Origin: Apoda limacodes
Taxonomy: Eukaryota > Arthropoda > Insecta > Lepidoptera > Limacodidae
Reading direction: 5' to 3'
NCBI GenBank assembly: GCA_946406115.1
Contig: OX291551.1
Coordinates: 11,532,001-11,596,000 of the forward strand
DNA length: 64,000 nt
In this document: positions 12,829-23,819 of the stretch, piece by piece
Numbering within the stretch: position 1 is the stretch's first letter
How the letters are laid out: every line of letters begins with the position of its first letter
Program-made: the position numbers and the translations under genes
The notes under the pieces: model-generated
Seen by the model: the letters and a program-made list of their open reading frames with translations, nothing else
Databases searched by the model: none
Told to the model about the DNA's origin: nothing

Positions 12829-12945
12829 GACCTGGTGGTTAAAACTCAAAACTACAGCCGCCATATTGAAATGGTGTGTCTAACAATGACACTAGCGACC
12901 AAACACTTAATGTTAGAAGGTCAGAAAACTTTGTTGCACTTAATG
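12829..12945 (+). repeat. Repeat family R4, right-end fragment
   Basis: The stretch CTGGTGGTTAAAACTCAAAA, then CCGCCATATTGAAATGGTG, ACACTAGCGACCAAACAC and TCAGAAAACTTTGTTGC aligns to the reverse complement of 57018-57134. It is a truncated copy of that longer element. No coding content. Confidence 0.75.
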
Positions 12946-12949
12946 TTTT

Positions 12950-15430
12950 TACACAAAAAGAAAAGAAAAATAGGGCATCTGACAGCTTGGAACTTTGAAT
13001 TTTTTTTTAATGCAGTGTGGGTTTTTCCCAAAATTTGGCTTAGGAAACGAATAAACAAGAATTATGTATAGCGCTTTCTACTTGAAGTCGGAGGCCGAAA
13101 CACACGTTCTGTTTATACCTAAGTATCAATATTTGACAACTGATTGGTGCACAAATGTATCTGCCATAACTTTGGTTTTAAGTCCACACAAAATGTCGTC
13201 TGCGGTAACCCTCTCATTTTCCAAAATCAGTATTAATTTTTTTTTTATTACATACATACTTGCAGTTTTCCTAAAAAGTATCTCTTGTGCAAGTATTTTA
13301 GATCTGGTTATAATGAAAGTATCAACTTACGCAAGAGATTTTTCATAAGCACTAATATAAAATGTCATTTGAACCCGATTCAGAATATATCCTAACATGG
13401 TCATGCATAATATTCTGAATTAACCCTTTGTAAGCATAAAACATATAACCACATAGGTTCACGGTCTCAAATAGCAGACTAAACAATAGTGCAGTTTGCA
13501 GTTGCAAGAACACAAGTTATTTGAGTTCGCCCACGTCCAACATGCCACATCCAGTCGGATCCATTTACTTATACACAGCAGCGCTATATTATGTATGTTC
13601 GCATTATATTGCCTTTGTTTAAATTTGCGATTGTATTAAAAAAATTGAGCTCCCTACGCTGAGATGTTGTTAAGAAAACGGGGCTCATATTTGTTGGTGG
13701 ATGTATTTGTGATTCTCCAATACATATGCCAAAAGATTTTTGCTATCTTTTCATCCTTGACCTATTTCTTTAGTGACATTGTCTCGCGATAACAACTACG
13801 CTTCTTTGTGTGACTTTCCGTTTGGTATCGAATAATGTTATTTGTTCTTTTCGATATCGTTCGGTTTTATACTCTTTCGCAAATGTTCTTTCTAAATCAA
13901 ATTAGTTAATTTTACTTCGTTACCATTACCATTGGTTATAAGCCGATACACGTCGACTTTGCGACTTCCTGCGGTCTGGCGAGACATGAATAGGTTTTCT
14001 TCACCAATGAAGTGCAATAGTAATTTTAGCTCCTATAGACGTAAGATTGAAAATTCATTATCTGTCCCTCCAGTTACCCGTGAGCCAAAAATCAAGTCCC
14101 TCCGTTGCACTATTACATAGGACGACGTGAAGGTATACTTAAAGACTAGGATATATACTAGAAAGTAGACGACTCTCTCCGTGATATTTCTCGTATTTTA
14201 CCTACAGTATTGTTATCTAGTTATAATGATGAAGACACTGTAACACACACGCATACATATCTCGGTAATTTTACTTATTTAGTTAGTAGCTAAACTTGGC
14301 AATATGCCAAAGTTTGCCACCTTTGAACCATTTTGAACTTCAATGGGTTCTCATACCAAATGATAATATAAAGCATACACTAGGTAGTAAGTACATACAT
14401 CTTCCATAAACTAAATTCATTGAAACAAAACAACATTTGTCAATTGCTTTTATTACAATACGGTAACATTAATTTTTAATTGCAATTAAACATTTTCAAC
14501 TTAACACTTCTACAATCCAAAACGCACACAAATAAAAGTGTAGTATCACAAAAACAACAACAATTTTATCGGAAAAAACAATAGAAGGAATTAAGTTCAT
14601 AAAACTTAAGTAAAGGTAAACATCTTTGTTTGGTGACGAAGTCAAAATTAGCAGGTTCCGAAATGTAGTCAGCATTTCTATGTAATAGAACATATCCTTT
14701 ATCTTTGTTTCAGAATTGAGTAATAAACGATTTCCACTAAATGATAGGAAAATTATAAGATGCAAATTAAAACATAGTGATTAAAGTAAAATAGAATTTA
14801 TTAACACAGTGAAGCTAATGTCATATCAATATATATAGAGGAAATCGGACGGCGCGCTTTATTTCTTGCACGAAAACAGTGACCTCTATGAATACTAATG
14901 CGATTTAGTGCGCGCGAACACTTGTCTCGTTGTTTCATTTTCCAAATATAGATGTCAGGTTTTTTCATGTCTAAAAATTTTCTACTAAAAGATCATAGCA
15001 TGGGAATACTGTACTGCGTGTTCATGCGAAGACCCTTCATTTTTAAAATCCTGAAACACGTGTTCGCTTACCTATAACTTTAGGAGTATCTATGTTTCTA
15101 TTTTCAAGCGCATATTATTTATATACTGCGAGATATCTTGTAACTTTTTTAGACCTTTGGCTCCGATTTTGAATTTTGAACACCTTATAGAGCGAATTTA
15201 ATCAATTCCTTAGTGCTCCCGTTTAAACACTACCAAAACACAAACTTTATAATAATATTTTCAAAAAATATATTTAACGTGTCGAAATTGCGTGAATGAA
15301 TATGTATTAAATAAGCTTACAAAAATAAAGTAAGCTAACTTGAAAACATCAAATATAACGCCTCTGGTTAAGGCTGTGCGTAGATTGCCAGTCAATAACT
15401 CAGACAAATAACGAACTGACACTGTTTTAT
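12950..15430. other. No supported gene
   Basis: AT-rich, with several short open frames (12835-13348 plus, 13932-14120 plus, 14496-14765 minus). None has recognisable motifs, a good splice pair or coding-like composition. Nothing further can be supported. Confidence 0.45.
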
Positions 15431-15433
15431 ATA

Positions 15434-15663
15434 TTAAGGCTATGTTCCAAATCACGCCGAGTAATTATCGCCCGGTAAAGTTGAAAAATCAACCCGTTCT
15501 GGAACGAGCGTTTGACAGTTAATTTTCACACTGACAGGAGTGATTTTCAACTTTTTCTATGGCAGTGTAAAGAATTCAACTTGACAGTTGGAAAATTACT
15601 CTACCCCGGGTGTTCCAAAACCACTTTTTAACTTCCTCGTTGCGATTGGGAACGCATCCTTAG
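15434..15663. mobile_element. Short inverted-repeat element (MITE-like)
   Basis: The left end TTAAGGCTATGTTCCAAATC pairs imperfectly with the right end, whose complement reads CTAAGGATGCGTTCCCAATC. Further inside, AAAGTTGAAAAATCA (15478-15492) pairs with TGATTTTCAACTTT (15540-15553). The motif TTGACAGTT occurs twice. At 230 bp, with ragged inverted termini and no frame, it resembles an old MITE. Target duplication is unclear. Confidence 0.55.
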
Positions 15664-15669
15664 ATGAAA

Positions 15670-16440
15670 GGGATAAGCTATAAAAAATACATAAAACAGT
15701 TGAGACTCACTAATCCGGCATTTTGATAGGCACCCTACGCAGAAGTACCAGAATAAGAAAGCCTTATAGAAATATTGGTGCTCCAGCCATATTAAGGATT
15801 ATTTTAAAATCAATTAGTTAATTGTGATATACATCACTGTCACTGTTATAAAAAAAACGTGTAGAACACGAATACAAATATGAACATAGGTATATGCATT
15901 CTCTTTATGAAATGCTTCATATTATTTATTGTGAAGTTTTCTATACTATTCAGTAATCCGAATATTCCACTGTACATAGTTTTTAGGCACTTAAGTTGCA
16001 AATTATGACTGAATATTAAAGCAGCTAAATATTTTTTACGCTGCATACCTGCGATCTTCACGCATCACCAGCGCCGGATACTGCAAAAGAAAACGCATTG
16101 ATTAAATAAATCTATTTGCAGTTTGCGGAATTAGCAATCCGTATATGTGCCTAGTTTACCTTGGTGGCCAATTTAAGTTGATTGCAATTATTTTAATTGT
16201 TAATTCACTTTGTAATCGATGTTAGGTAACATTAATCAAGAGGGAAAGCTTTTGTTACATCGGTGTCAACAAGTTTAGGCAAATTGCCAAGAGAATTTCG
16301 CTGGTTGTTCCGTGAATTAATAATGGTCGGTTGTCTTTCCTTAGTTGGGCAAAAAATGCGAACAGTTTTAATAAAAGTGACTAAGTTAATAGAAAACTTA
16401 TCAATTTTTTATTAAGCAGATGATGATCATGATTTTATGA
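15670..16440. other. No supported gene
   Basis: AT-rich DNA with no recognisable gene or repeat. Confidence 0.45.
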
Positions 16441-16448
16441 TTCAGTTT

Positions 16449-17075
16449 TTAGGGTTCCGTAGCCAAATGGCAAAAAACGGAACCCTTAGAGATTCGTCAT
16501 GTCTGTCTGCATGTCGGTCCGTAGTCACAGCCACTTTTTTCCGAAACTATATGAACAATACTGTTGAAACTTGGTAGGTAGCTGTATTCTGTGAACCGCA
16601 TTAAGATTTTCACACAAACATTGAAAAAAAAAAACAATAAGTTTTTGGTGTACCCCATACTTAGGACTGAAACTCAAAAATTTTGTTTTTCATCAAACCC
16701 ATACGTGTGGGGTTTCTATTAATTGGTCTTCAAAAATGATATTGAGGTTTCTAATATAATTTTTTTCAAAACTGAATATTTTGCGCGACAAACACTTCCA
16801 AAGTGGTAAAATGTGTGTCGTCCCCCCCTGTAACTTCTAAAATAAGAGAATGATAAAACCAAAAAAAAAAAAAATTTATGTTATGTACAGCATGCAAACT
16901 TCCACCGAAAATTGGTTTGAACGAGATCTAGTAAGTAGTTTTTTTTAATACGTCTTAAATCGTAAACCGCAATTTACCTTTCATTCAATCAACTCAAAAA
17001 CAAAGATATTTTTGTTTGTGTGTGTAGATTACATAAATGGTGGTAGATACAGAACCCTCGGTGCACGAGTCCAGT
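16449..17075 (+). repeat. Repeat family R5 (GGTTCCGTAGCC type), near full length
   Basis: It begins AGGGTTCCGTAGCCAAATGG, then ATTCGTCATGTCTGTCTG, CACTTTTTTCCGAAACTAT, a TTGAAACTTGG block, CATAAATGGTGGTAG and GAACCCTCGGTGCACGAGTC. The reverse complement of 35104-35680 aligns throughout, and a 50-bp piece is at 54541-54600. This is one of the most abundant lepidopteran interspersed repeats. It has no coding capacity. Compared with the other copy, the far end is truncated after CGAGTCCA. Confidence 0.85.
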
Positions 17076-17282
17076 GTCATGTTTGTCATGTTATTCGATT
17101 GCGTTTCAGTTGTTTGCAAATTAAAGAGTAGTTGTACTTTATTGCAAATTCAGTTCTTGATTTACAAAATAATCACTGATTTGTGATGGATGATCACACA
17201 TCATTGATGATTGATGTGACAATCATTAAAGTTATATCAAGTTAAAGTTAAATCATTAAGATATGTTACAGACGAGAACTAG

Positions 17283-17530
17283 CAGCCTAGTTGGTAGTGT
17301 GGCCAGCTGCTGTGCAGAGGGTGTGGGTTCGATTCCCGCACTTGACAAACATTTATGTTATAATATAAAAAATTGTGTTTTTCTTAAGTCTAGGTGTATT
17401 TATGTATGAAATGTATGTATTTACAAAAAAAAAAAAATTATGTATTTGTATCCGTTGTCTGGTAGCCATAACCCAAGCTTTGCTTACTTTGGGGCCAGAC
17501 GGCGCTATGTGTAATGTCCAAAAATATTTA
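17283..17530 (+). mobile_element. tRNA-derived SINE, full-length copy
   Basis: The head has an A-box-like AGCCTAGTTGG (17284-17294) and a perfect B box GGTTCGATTCC (17326-17336), the spacing of an RNA polymerase III tRNA promoter. A body and a tail follow (GTATCCGTTGTCTGGTAG, then ACCCAAGCTTTGCTTAC, then GGGGCCAGACGGCGCT), ending AATGTCCAAAAAT. A second copy at 21953-22082 shares head and tail. The poly-A run near 17415-17425 is internal. It is not a functional tRNA, because no cloverleaf closes. Confidence 0.85.
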
Positions 17531-17835
17531 TTTATAACTCAACCTGTCCTGTAGATTGTTTAAGATGTAACAAGTGAAATAATTAAAAATAAACTAAAAA
17601 ACAAAATGCGTTGAAAATATTATCGCGTCTTCAGAGAGTACAAAATACAAAATATTTTTTTTATAGTATTAAATGACAATTTAAAAAATGAAAAAATTAT
17701 GGGCATATATGACAAAAAGGCATTTATCATGTATATCATCTTTTTTTTTGGAATTCTGCTATCATTGCAAACAGCATAAATGTTTAAATAAAAGATCTAA
17801 AAATGTTTCGCTTCTTGGAGCCCTTCTTATATTTA

Positions 17836-17939
17836 TATATATGTCGCTTGCAAATCGTATAATTCGCCGTTTATATAGTAAAAGGCATATTGTAAAACGG
17901 CGAATTATTCTATTTTCCTGCGACGCTGCGACATATATA
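17836..17939. repeat. Short foldback inverted repeat
   Basis: TATATATGTCGC (17836-17847) is complementary to GCGACATATATA (17928-17939), and ATAATTCGCCGTTTA (from about 17861) to AAAACGGCGAATTAT (from about 17896). The 104-bp unit therefore folds into a two-part hairpin. It may be a remnant of a MITE. The open frame crossing it (17688-17948) is not considered a gene. Confidence 0.6.
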
Positions 17940-18104
17940 CCAATATAAAATTTACAAAAAACTGTTTGATTTCAAAAAATTATAACAAACAAACAAGTTT
18001 CTATTATTTTTATATAGTGTTGTTGTATAATAAATACTAACTCCTTCGTCAAAACAATTGCTATAATCAATTTCTCTATTTAAATACTTGTAAATTTTAT
18101 TATT

Positions 18105-18375
18105 TGGAACCGAAATGGTGGCGTACAGCATGGTTTCAGAGAAACTTCCTCCCGCGAACGCTTGGGTTATGAAATGAGCTCCCTGCTGGCTTTCACTAAG
18201 GATTACAGAATGGGGTTTTCAAGAAAGAAGTTATTAGAATTTTGAATGGTCGGCAACGCGCGAGTGATACCCCTGGTGATGCAAGCGTCCATAGGCCACG
18301 GTGACCGCTTACATTAAGGCGGACCGTAGGCTTGTTTGCCACCTGCCACTTTAGTGGTATAAAAATATAAAAAAA
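18105..18375 (+). pseudogene. CR1/Jockey-type LINE 3' tail
   Basis: The translated segment, across frame breaks, matches the end of the LINE reverse-transcriptase protein seen in the other copies: VRFQRNFLP-like, then W/NELPA, GFFKKEV, FLKGRQRASD and VHRPR. A short 3' UTR follows (ACGGTGACCGCTTACATTAA, GGCGGACCGTAGGCTTGTTT, GCCAC...AGTGGTATAAAAA). It is severely 5' truncated, as usual for dead LINE copies, and has stop codons. Confidence 0.85.
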
Positions 18376-18379
18376 TCGT

Positions 18380-18575
18380 TAGATTACTGTAAATAATCAA
18401 AGCCATGTCAGCCGTAAAACATGTGAATACAAGACGAACAAAATAAATACATAAGTGACAAATTAGCGTTATCGAAAGTGTGCAAACTTTTTATACCGAA
18501 ACGAACGCACTGTTGAAACTATATGTGCATATAATAATTATTGTGACAAGTCTGCCCTGTCACAACATTTCCATA
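18380..18575. other. No supported gene
   Basis: AT-rich spacer with nothing recognised. Confidence 0.4.
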
Positions 18576-18579
18576 AAAA

Positions 18580-19510
18580 ATTAACCTGGTGCATCGGTTA
18601 TCATACGTACCGTACCGACACAATGGGCATACGTCGACATCGGCACGTCTCATCTCTGTCTGCAAAACGTGACGTACGCCGGCCTTGGCGTTCGCAAACC
18701 TTCGGCTTCTATCAGTTCGTATATTATTTCCGTCTTTGTCGCACTTAATGTCTACATCGCTCAGACTATCTCGAATTTCCACACAAAACATTCGAGGAAA
18801 CTGACTCAGCACTGCTCTAAACCTGGAATCTACGAAACTGTGCTTTATTCCAATAGCTCCACGGTGTCTCTTTGTGATTCACTACTGCTGGTTTACACCT
18901 CCGATACGTCATAGTATAGTTCCTTCTCTTTTTTTCAGTCTCGAACAGCTGCCGCCTGGCCAGTATGGTAAAAACATTCAGACGTTGCAGACTATAAAAG
19001 TTTTTCGTTTGCGATGCTTATAGCTATACAAGTTTTATTTTCGCTTTCGACTTAATTGAATGTCTTGTTGAAATAAGAAAGCTTTGGTGTGTATACGACT
19101 GTGCATTTTTAAGTATTTACTAATATTTCGAAGTAGTTCGAAAACAGAACTAAAATAATCGATTAGTGACATTAACTCGATATCTTTGCTATTGTTTCAA
19201 AAAACATTGAATGTTTATCGTCACGTCGACTTGATACAGTGCAGTGACTTTGTCGAACGAGCGCGGTAACGGTTAGGAGTGAGTGGGTACGTTGGATACG
19301 GCCGAATGAATCAACGGGTTTCAAGTGTCAATAGTGTTGAGTTCCAGTTACCGATATCGTTGCGGTTTGGAAACCTCTGATCAATGGAAGATCATGTAGT
19401 CGACGGGGAAACCCGGCGACATGACGGCCTTAAGGGTTGGGATTAGCGGATATCGACACCAGCAAAACGGCGGCGACAGAGACGGTGGCGGTTCTTGCAC
19501 CACAGGTTGG
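18580..19510 (+). promoter_or_regulatory. GC-richer block, possible promoter/5' UTR region
   Basis: Two patches are clearly richer in GC and CpG than the surroundings: 18600-18900 and 19230-19505. The first has open frames on both strands with no recognised domain. The second has initiator-like CAGTG words (near 19238) and short upstream-type ORFs, and ends in ACCACAG before GTTGGC, a possible 5' splice site. Between them, TTCTCTTTTTTTCAG (ending about 18939) is a good 3' splice consensus. No coding exon can be proved. A promoter with a non-coding first exon is one reading; an unrecognised repeat is another. Confidence 0.2.
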
Positions 19511-19514
19511 CATT

Positions 19515-20300
19515 CAATTAATTATATAGCATTTAGACAGCACAAAACAGCTGTGTGATTTCAAAAACGATCACGTCAAAAGCGTCAATCACACAAATGC
19601 TATTCCAACGTAAATTGTTAAGGTTTTAGACAAAGAGTGGATAATAATTTTGTATTCACATAATTAAGGTAAATATTTTAGCTACCTACAATTATTTTTT
19701 AGATATATTTTTCGGTAATAACAAAAACTTGAAGAATATGACCTGTTTTGTTTTATTTAATTTACTGTATAAATGTACAACTGGAGTTTCCTGTACACAA
19801 GTCAAAATGCGTGTTAACAATATTATTTTGTCTATTGCACTTAGGTATGTAAATAGAGAAACCTTTGTTATAACATTGCCTCAATTAGCACACCGAACCA
19901 GTGTTTCAAAACCATAATGGCACTCAAAAATTCAACGTGAAAGTTTGAAGATTAAATTCAGCCAGGTCATCAGGAATATTAAATAGTTACACTTCCGCCT
20001 TGACAACTAGTCTAACTGAATTATTACTTACTAGTGTATATTTTTCAATTAAAATTTGCAGAATGTAGATAAATGGATCTAGTGATTTCAATAACTACTC
20101 CAAAGTCATCTATATACTTAACTAGTATAGGTACTTAAGTCGTCTACAATTCATGTTTTTCGGGGACATGCTCCCCTACGTGTTCAGATACTGCGTTTTG
20201 AGTGCAAGCTATCCACGAAATCTCGGTGTAGCAAGCAAGCAACTACCAAGTTTCCCAACCAAGCCATCAATGCAGTGAACTTGTCCATATGTCCAAAAAA
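19515..20300. other. No supported gene
   Basis: AT-rich DNA. A small hairpin (GGGGA...TCCCC) lies near 20161-20176. Otherwise nothing is seen. Confidence 0.4.
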
Positions 20301-20304
20301 GAAA

Positions 20305-20985
20305 ATTTGTCCAGCTCCGTTAATCCATTATGAATTTTGATAACTTTTATAAATTATCATCGTATCAAACGCAATGTATCCATTGTAAGTCACAAACTTT
20401 ACAATTTTCCGAAACAAACTGGTCAGGTCCAGCTTATTAATCCATCAATTAACAAATATTTGTTCAGCTTTATGAGTAGTTCTTTTGGTAACTTTAAATT
20501 ATCATCGTATCAGACGCAAGGCGTCTACTGTTAGTCACAAACTTTTCAATTTAACGAAACAAACTGGTCTTTTGTACCCTATTAATCCATCAATAAACAA
20601 ATATTTGTCCAGCTTTATAAGTATATTATGAATCTGTGTTTTGGTATCTTTAAATTATCATTTTATCAGACGCAAAGCTTTCAGATCCACTGTTAGTCAC
20701 AAACTTTTAAATTTTTCGAAACAGACTTGTCTGGGTTACCTTTTAACCTATCAATTAACAAATATATTCCCAGCTTCATAAGTGCATTATAAATTCTTCT
20801 TTCGATAACTTTAAATTACATCATATCAGACGAAAGGAGTTTACTGTTAGTCACAAACTTTTCAATTTTCCGAAACAAACTTGTCTGGGTAACCTTATTA
20901 ATCCATCAGTTAACAAATATTTGTCCAGCTTCATGAGTGCCTTATGAATCCATCTTTTGATAACTTTAAATTATCATCATACCAA
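20305..20985 (+). repeat. Tandem repeat, about 154-bp period, five units
   Basis: Units start at the motif TGTCCAGCTTYAT (about 20309, 20462, 20607, 20768 and 20923). Spacings are 153, 145, 161 and 155 bp. Each unit carries GATAACTTTAAATTATCATC, TATCAGACGCAAGG, TGTTAGTCACAAACTTTTCA, CGAAACAAACTTGTCTGGGT and TTAATCCATCAATTAACAAA. The last unit breaks off after TATCATCATACCAATCAGA. Units differ by about 10-20 percent by eye. This is a diverged satellite-like array. The short open frame within it is fortuitous. Confidence 0.9.
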
Positions 20986-20989
20986 TCAG

Positions 20990-21950
20990 ATGCATGAAAA
21001 ATCCTTGACTTTCCCTGACCTATCTTCTCCATTTTTTTTTCTCGGACAGAGGTACTTTATTTCAAACATGACAAAAAAAAATCCTGTCGTCTGGTACACT
21101 TATCACCAGGTTTTAGTCCAAGCCATCACTGGCGGCATAGTGTGTGTTGATAAAATTAATATTTTAGCACTGACGTATTTTTGATGAAAAAATATTGCGT
21201 ACTTTTCTAAAGGATGCCCATTCGCCGAGTGACTCTTTCTTAATAAATTTGACCTACCTAACTAAACAGTTCATTTTTGGATATCAGTGTTTCCAACAGA
21301 ACCCGGTATAGGCAAAAAATATATATAAAATATGTGAATATATAAATAAAAATAAAATTAAATAAAAATATACCTATATTAATAAAAATAAAATTAAAAT
21401 ATAAAATAAATTATTGTCCTGATTTTTTAAATGATTTCTTATGAAATTTACAGAAACGTTAAAAACAATGCTGAAAATATTACGTCTCAGCCATTACATA
21501 CTTTGGTATGTGGTTTGATTTAAACTGATTAACATTTTTACGTCATAGAGAAATAGATAAATACGATTAGATATTACTTACCTACTCGCTAATTATATTA
21601 CTTTAGAAAGACTAGAATTCGTTTCATGTAGGAAGTTTCATAACTTTGTCTTGTGTTTTTGAAATATGGCACACATTTATAAAAAAAAAAAACAATAATT
21701 TTGAACTAAAGTTTGTTACCGACTAAGAAACTGAAAATATATTGCATTATGACCTACTTCTTAAAGTTTGTCTAGAATTGGCAAAGGGGTATATTATTCT
21801 GTCCCTGGGTTTTTAATTTTACCGCTTATTACTGTTAAGCTGGTATTTATGACTTATGAGACTTAATGAAAGCCAGGTGGCTAGACCAGATACAAGGCTA
21901 TCAAAAGCAATGTTGAGTGAGTTGAGTGAGAGCAATGAGCAGAGTCTCTC
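20990..21950. other. No supported gene; AT low-complexity patch
   Basis: A stretch at 21310-21415 consists almost only of A and T with repeated ATAAAATTAAA-like words. The rest is AT-rich with no recognised gene or repeat. Confidence 0.5.
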
Positions 21951-21952
21951 AC

Positions 21953-22082
21953 AGCGTAGTTGGTAGTATGGCCAGCTGCTGTGCAGAGGGTGTAATATTT
22001 ATGTATTTGTATCCGTTGTCTTGGTACCCATAACACAAGCTTTGCTTATTTTGGGGCCATACGGCGCTGTGTACTGTTCAAA
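21953..22082 (+). mobile_element. tRNA-derived SINE, internally deleted copy
   Basis: The head AGCGTAGTTGGTAGTATGGC and CAGCTGCTGTGCAGAGGGTG match the copy at 17283. The sequence then jumps directly to TATTTATGTATTTGTATCCG and the tail (CACAAGCTTTGCTTATTTTG, GGGGCCATACGGCGCTGTGT). About 110 bp including the whole B box (GGTTCGATTCC) is missing, so this copy has lost the pol III promoter. It is directly followed by an R3 repeat. Confidence 0.85.
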
Positions 22083-22095
22083 AAAAAAAATGTTG

Positions 22096-22243
22096 CTGCG
22101 ATTGGCTTACCACCTGTCACGCAGAACTGAAGTGGTTGGTGAAAAGAGGTTGTCCCTCTATTATGATGTGGGTGTGTTTCGAGCCACTGGTTAACCGCTT
22201 GGGGGATATAAAAATCGTAAAGTTATACATACATACATAAAAC
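22096..22243 (+). repeat. Repeat family R3, copy 1
   Basis: It shares CCACCTGTCACGC, CTGAAGTGGTTGGT, a GTTGTCC block, GATGTGGGTGTGT, GCCACTGGTTAACC and a terminal ATACATACATACATA run with copies at 23527, 40517 (minus), 52225 and 54690. The CATA-rich tail suggests a SINE or LINE 3' end. Truncated at the left compared with 52225 and 40517. Confidence 0.75.
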
Positions 22244-22306
22244 CATAATTACCTATTTTGTAAATTTATTTTATATTAAATACTATGGCAACGTTTAAAA
22301 ATATAG

Positions 22307-22605
22307 TACCTGGAGGACCGAGCTTTGCTCGTTTTTTTTTTCTTAACAACGCCATCTATTGTCAAGTGGATTTAGTGATGCTTAACAGTGCCATCTATTG
22401 TTCAGTAGCTTTAGTGTTGCTGTGTTGGTAAAAACAATAGTATTTTTTTTAGTTTATTTGAATTTCAATATATATTGCCTGAAAACACGGATAAAACGAC
22501 GTTTTCTGAAAATGAAACCTAGCTAGATCGATTTATCGCCCCCGAAAGCCCATTTCATGAAAATCGTTGGAGCCGTTGCCGTGATTCAGATTAGAATATG
22601 TATTC
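22307..22605 (+). repeat. Repeat family R4, copy 1
   Basis: It starts TACCTGGAGGACCGAGC and TTGCTCG, followed by an internal 40-44 bp duplication (two CGCCATCTATTG/TGCCATCTATTG units, each followed by TTAGTG). Then come ACGGATAAAACGACGTTTTC, AATGAAACCTAGCTAGATCG, ATCGCCCCCGAAAGCCC and TTTCATGAAAATCG. The reverse complement of 57018-57426 matches through these blocks. This is a lepidopteran interspersed repeat of unknown class and non-coding. Confidence 0.8.
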
Positions 22606-22609
22606 CATG

Positions 22610-23520
22610 TTCTTAACTGATATATAAACGAACGCTATTATTACCTAAGCTCTTACAACTTATGGTAGATAACAAAAATATCGAATTTCAATCAAACACA
22701 AAAATAAGTATAATGAAAGGTATCTACATAAACTATTCAATGTATTTGATTAAAAAAAAAAAAAAAGAATTTTAAATTTGTTGGTGGGAACGAAGGTTAA
22801 GGCACTGTTGAAACGATTTCAATCTTTATTGTGTTTCTGTAAACGATGCTGTACCATAGAGAGCGATATCGACAGGTGCGTGGTAACTTGTTCTCAAGGT
22901 GCTAAAGTGTATAAACGTGTAGGTACACATACAATAAGCCGATATGTATGTCAGTTTAACCTGTAATTGAACTATTTTTACTCCTTATAATGACTTCAGT
23001 TCAATGAAGCGTGTCTGTGAATAAATTATGTGTTTAATTACCGTCAAGTAAGCACCTTACGATATGCATACGCGTACCGTTCATCAATCAATCATTAGGC
23101 TATTGGGTTGTGTGTCAGAAGAAAGTTGTAAAAAAAAAGAAAAGTAAAAAAAGTATAAGTAACTATAAATAAAAAAAACATTTTAAAAGTTGTTGTTGTA
23201 AAACTAAAAAAAATACTCTATTAACAAATCCTGCTCAATTCTGACTTACTTCATAGTTTATCTAGAACTGGCTAACGTGGTACATTATTCTGTCTGGTCT
23301 ATCATTTTACTATTTCGTTATGCGATAGAAGAAAGCTGTAATATGTTTCTCAATAAAAAAGAATTAGAAGTAACTAGAATAAAAAAAAAAAACAAAATTA
23401 CAAAAGTTGCTGCACAATTCTTACTTACTGCTTATAACTTTGTTAAGAACTGGCTGTTTGGCTGAATGGATTCCGTCCTATCATCATTTTACCACTTATT
23501 ACTTTAAAATTAGTAATTAA
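22610..23520. other. No supported gene
   Basis: AT-rich, with several A-runs (for example near 22750 and 23130). Short plus-strand open frames (22778-22966 and 23277-23465) show no protein features. Confidence 0.45.
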
Positions 23521-23526
23521 GGACAT

Positions 23527-23650
23527 ATGTAAAACCACCACCTGTCACGCTGGTCTAAAGTGGTTGATAAAACAAAGCTGTCCCCACACTGTAATGTAAG
23601 TGTATGTCCATCCATCCGCGGAATAAAAAATGTGAAGATATGAAAGGACA
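23527..23650 (+). repeat. Repeat family R3, copy 2
   Basis: CCACCTGTCACGCTGGTCTA, AAGTGGTTGATAAAAC, AGCTGTCCCCACACTGTAAT, TGTCCATCCATCCGCGGAAT and GTGAAGATATG match the family. Minus-strand open frames crossing it are not real genes. Confidence 0.7.
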
Positions 23651-23819
23651 AAGACAATAGAGTAAGTACAAGATACAATGCAAAAATAGTAAAACGCATA
23701 TTTAAGCGTGATAAATAAAAGAAACGAGGGATAAGATGTGTATGCAAGAAGATTTGGAAAGATATTTAAATACTTAGTCAAATATTAAATTTGACATTTA
23801 TGTCCTAAGGTGAAAAATA

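Noticed and set aside
17283..17345. tRNA gene (A and B boxes present)
   Set aside because: No closed acceptor and anticodon stems. The SINE body and tail follow, and a second copy exists at 21953. It is a SINE head. The same logic applies to 38160-38240 (minus) and 47825-47890.
17688..17948. 86-residue plus-strand open frame
   Set aside because: AT-driven codons, crosses a foldback inverted repeat, and has no recognised motif.
18519..18914. Overlapping 97- and 81-residue frames on opposite strands
   Set aside because: Both frames are open only because the patch is GC-richer. Neither has a domain, a good start or a splice context that favours one strand.
23517..23781. Two minus-strand frames (76 and 78 residues)
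   Set aside because: They overlap an R3 repeat copy and each other in different frames, so they are fortuitous.
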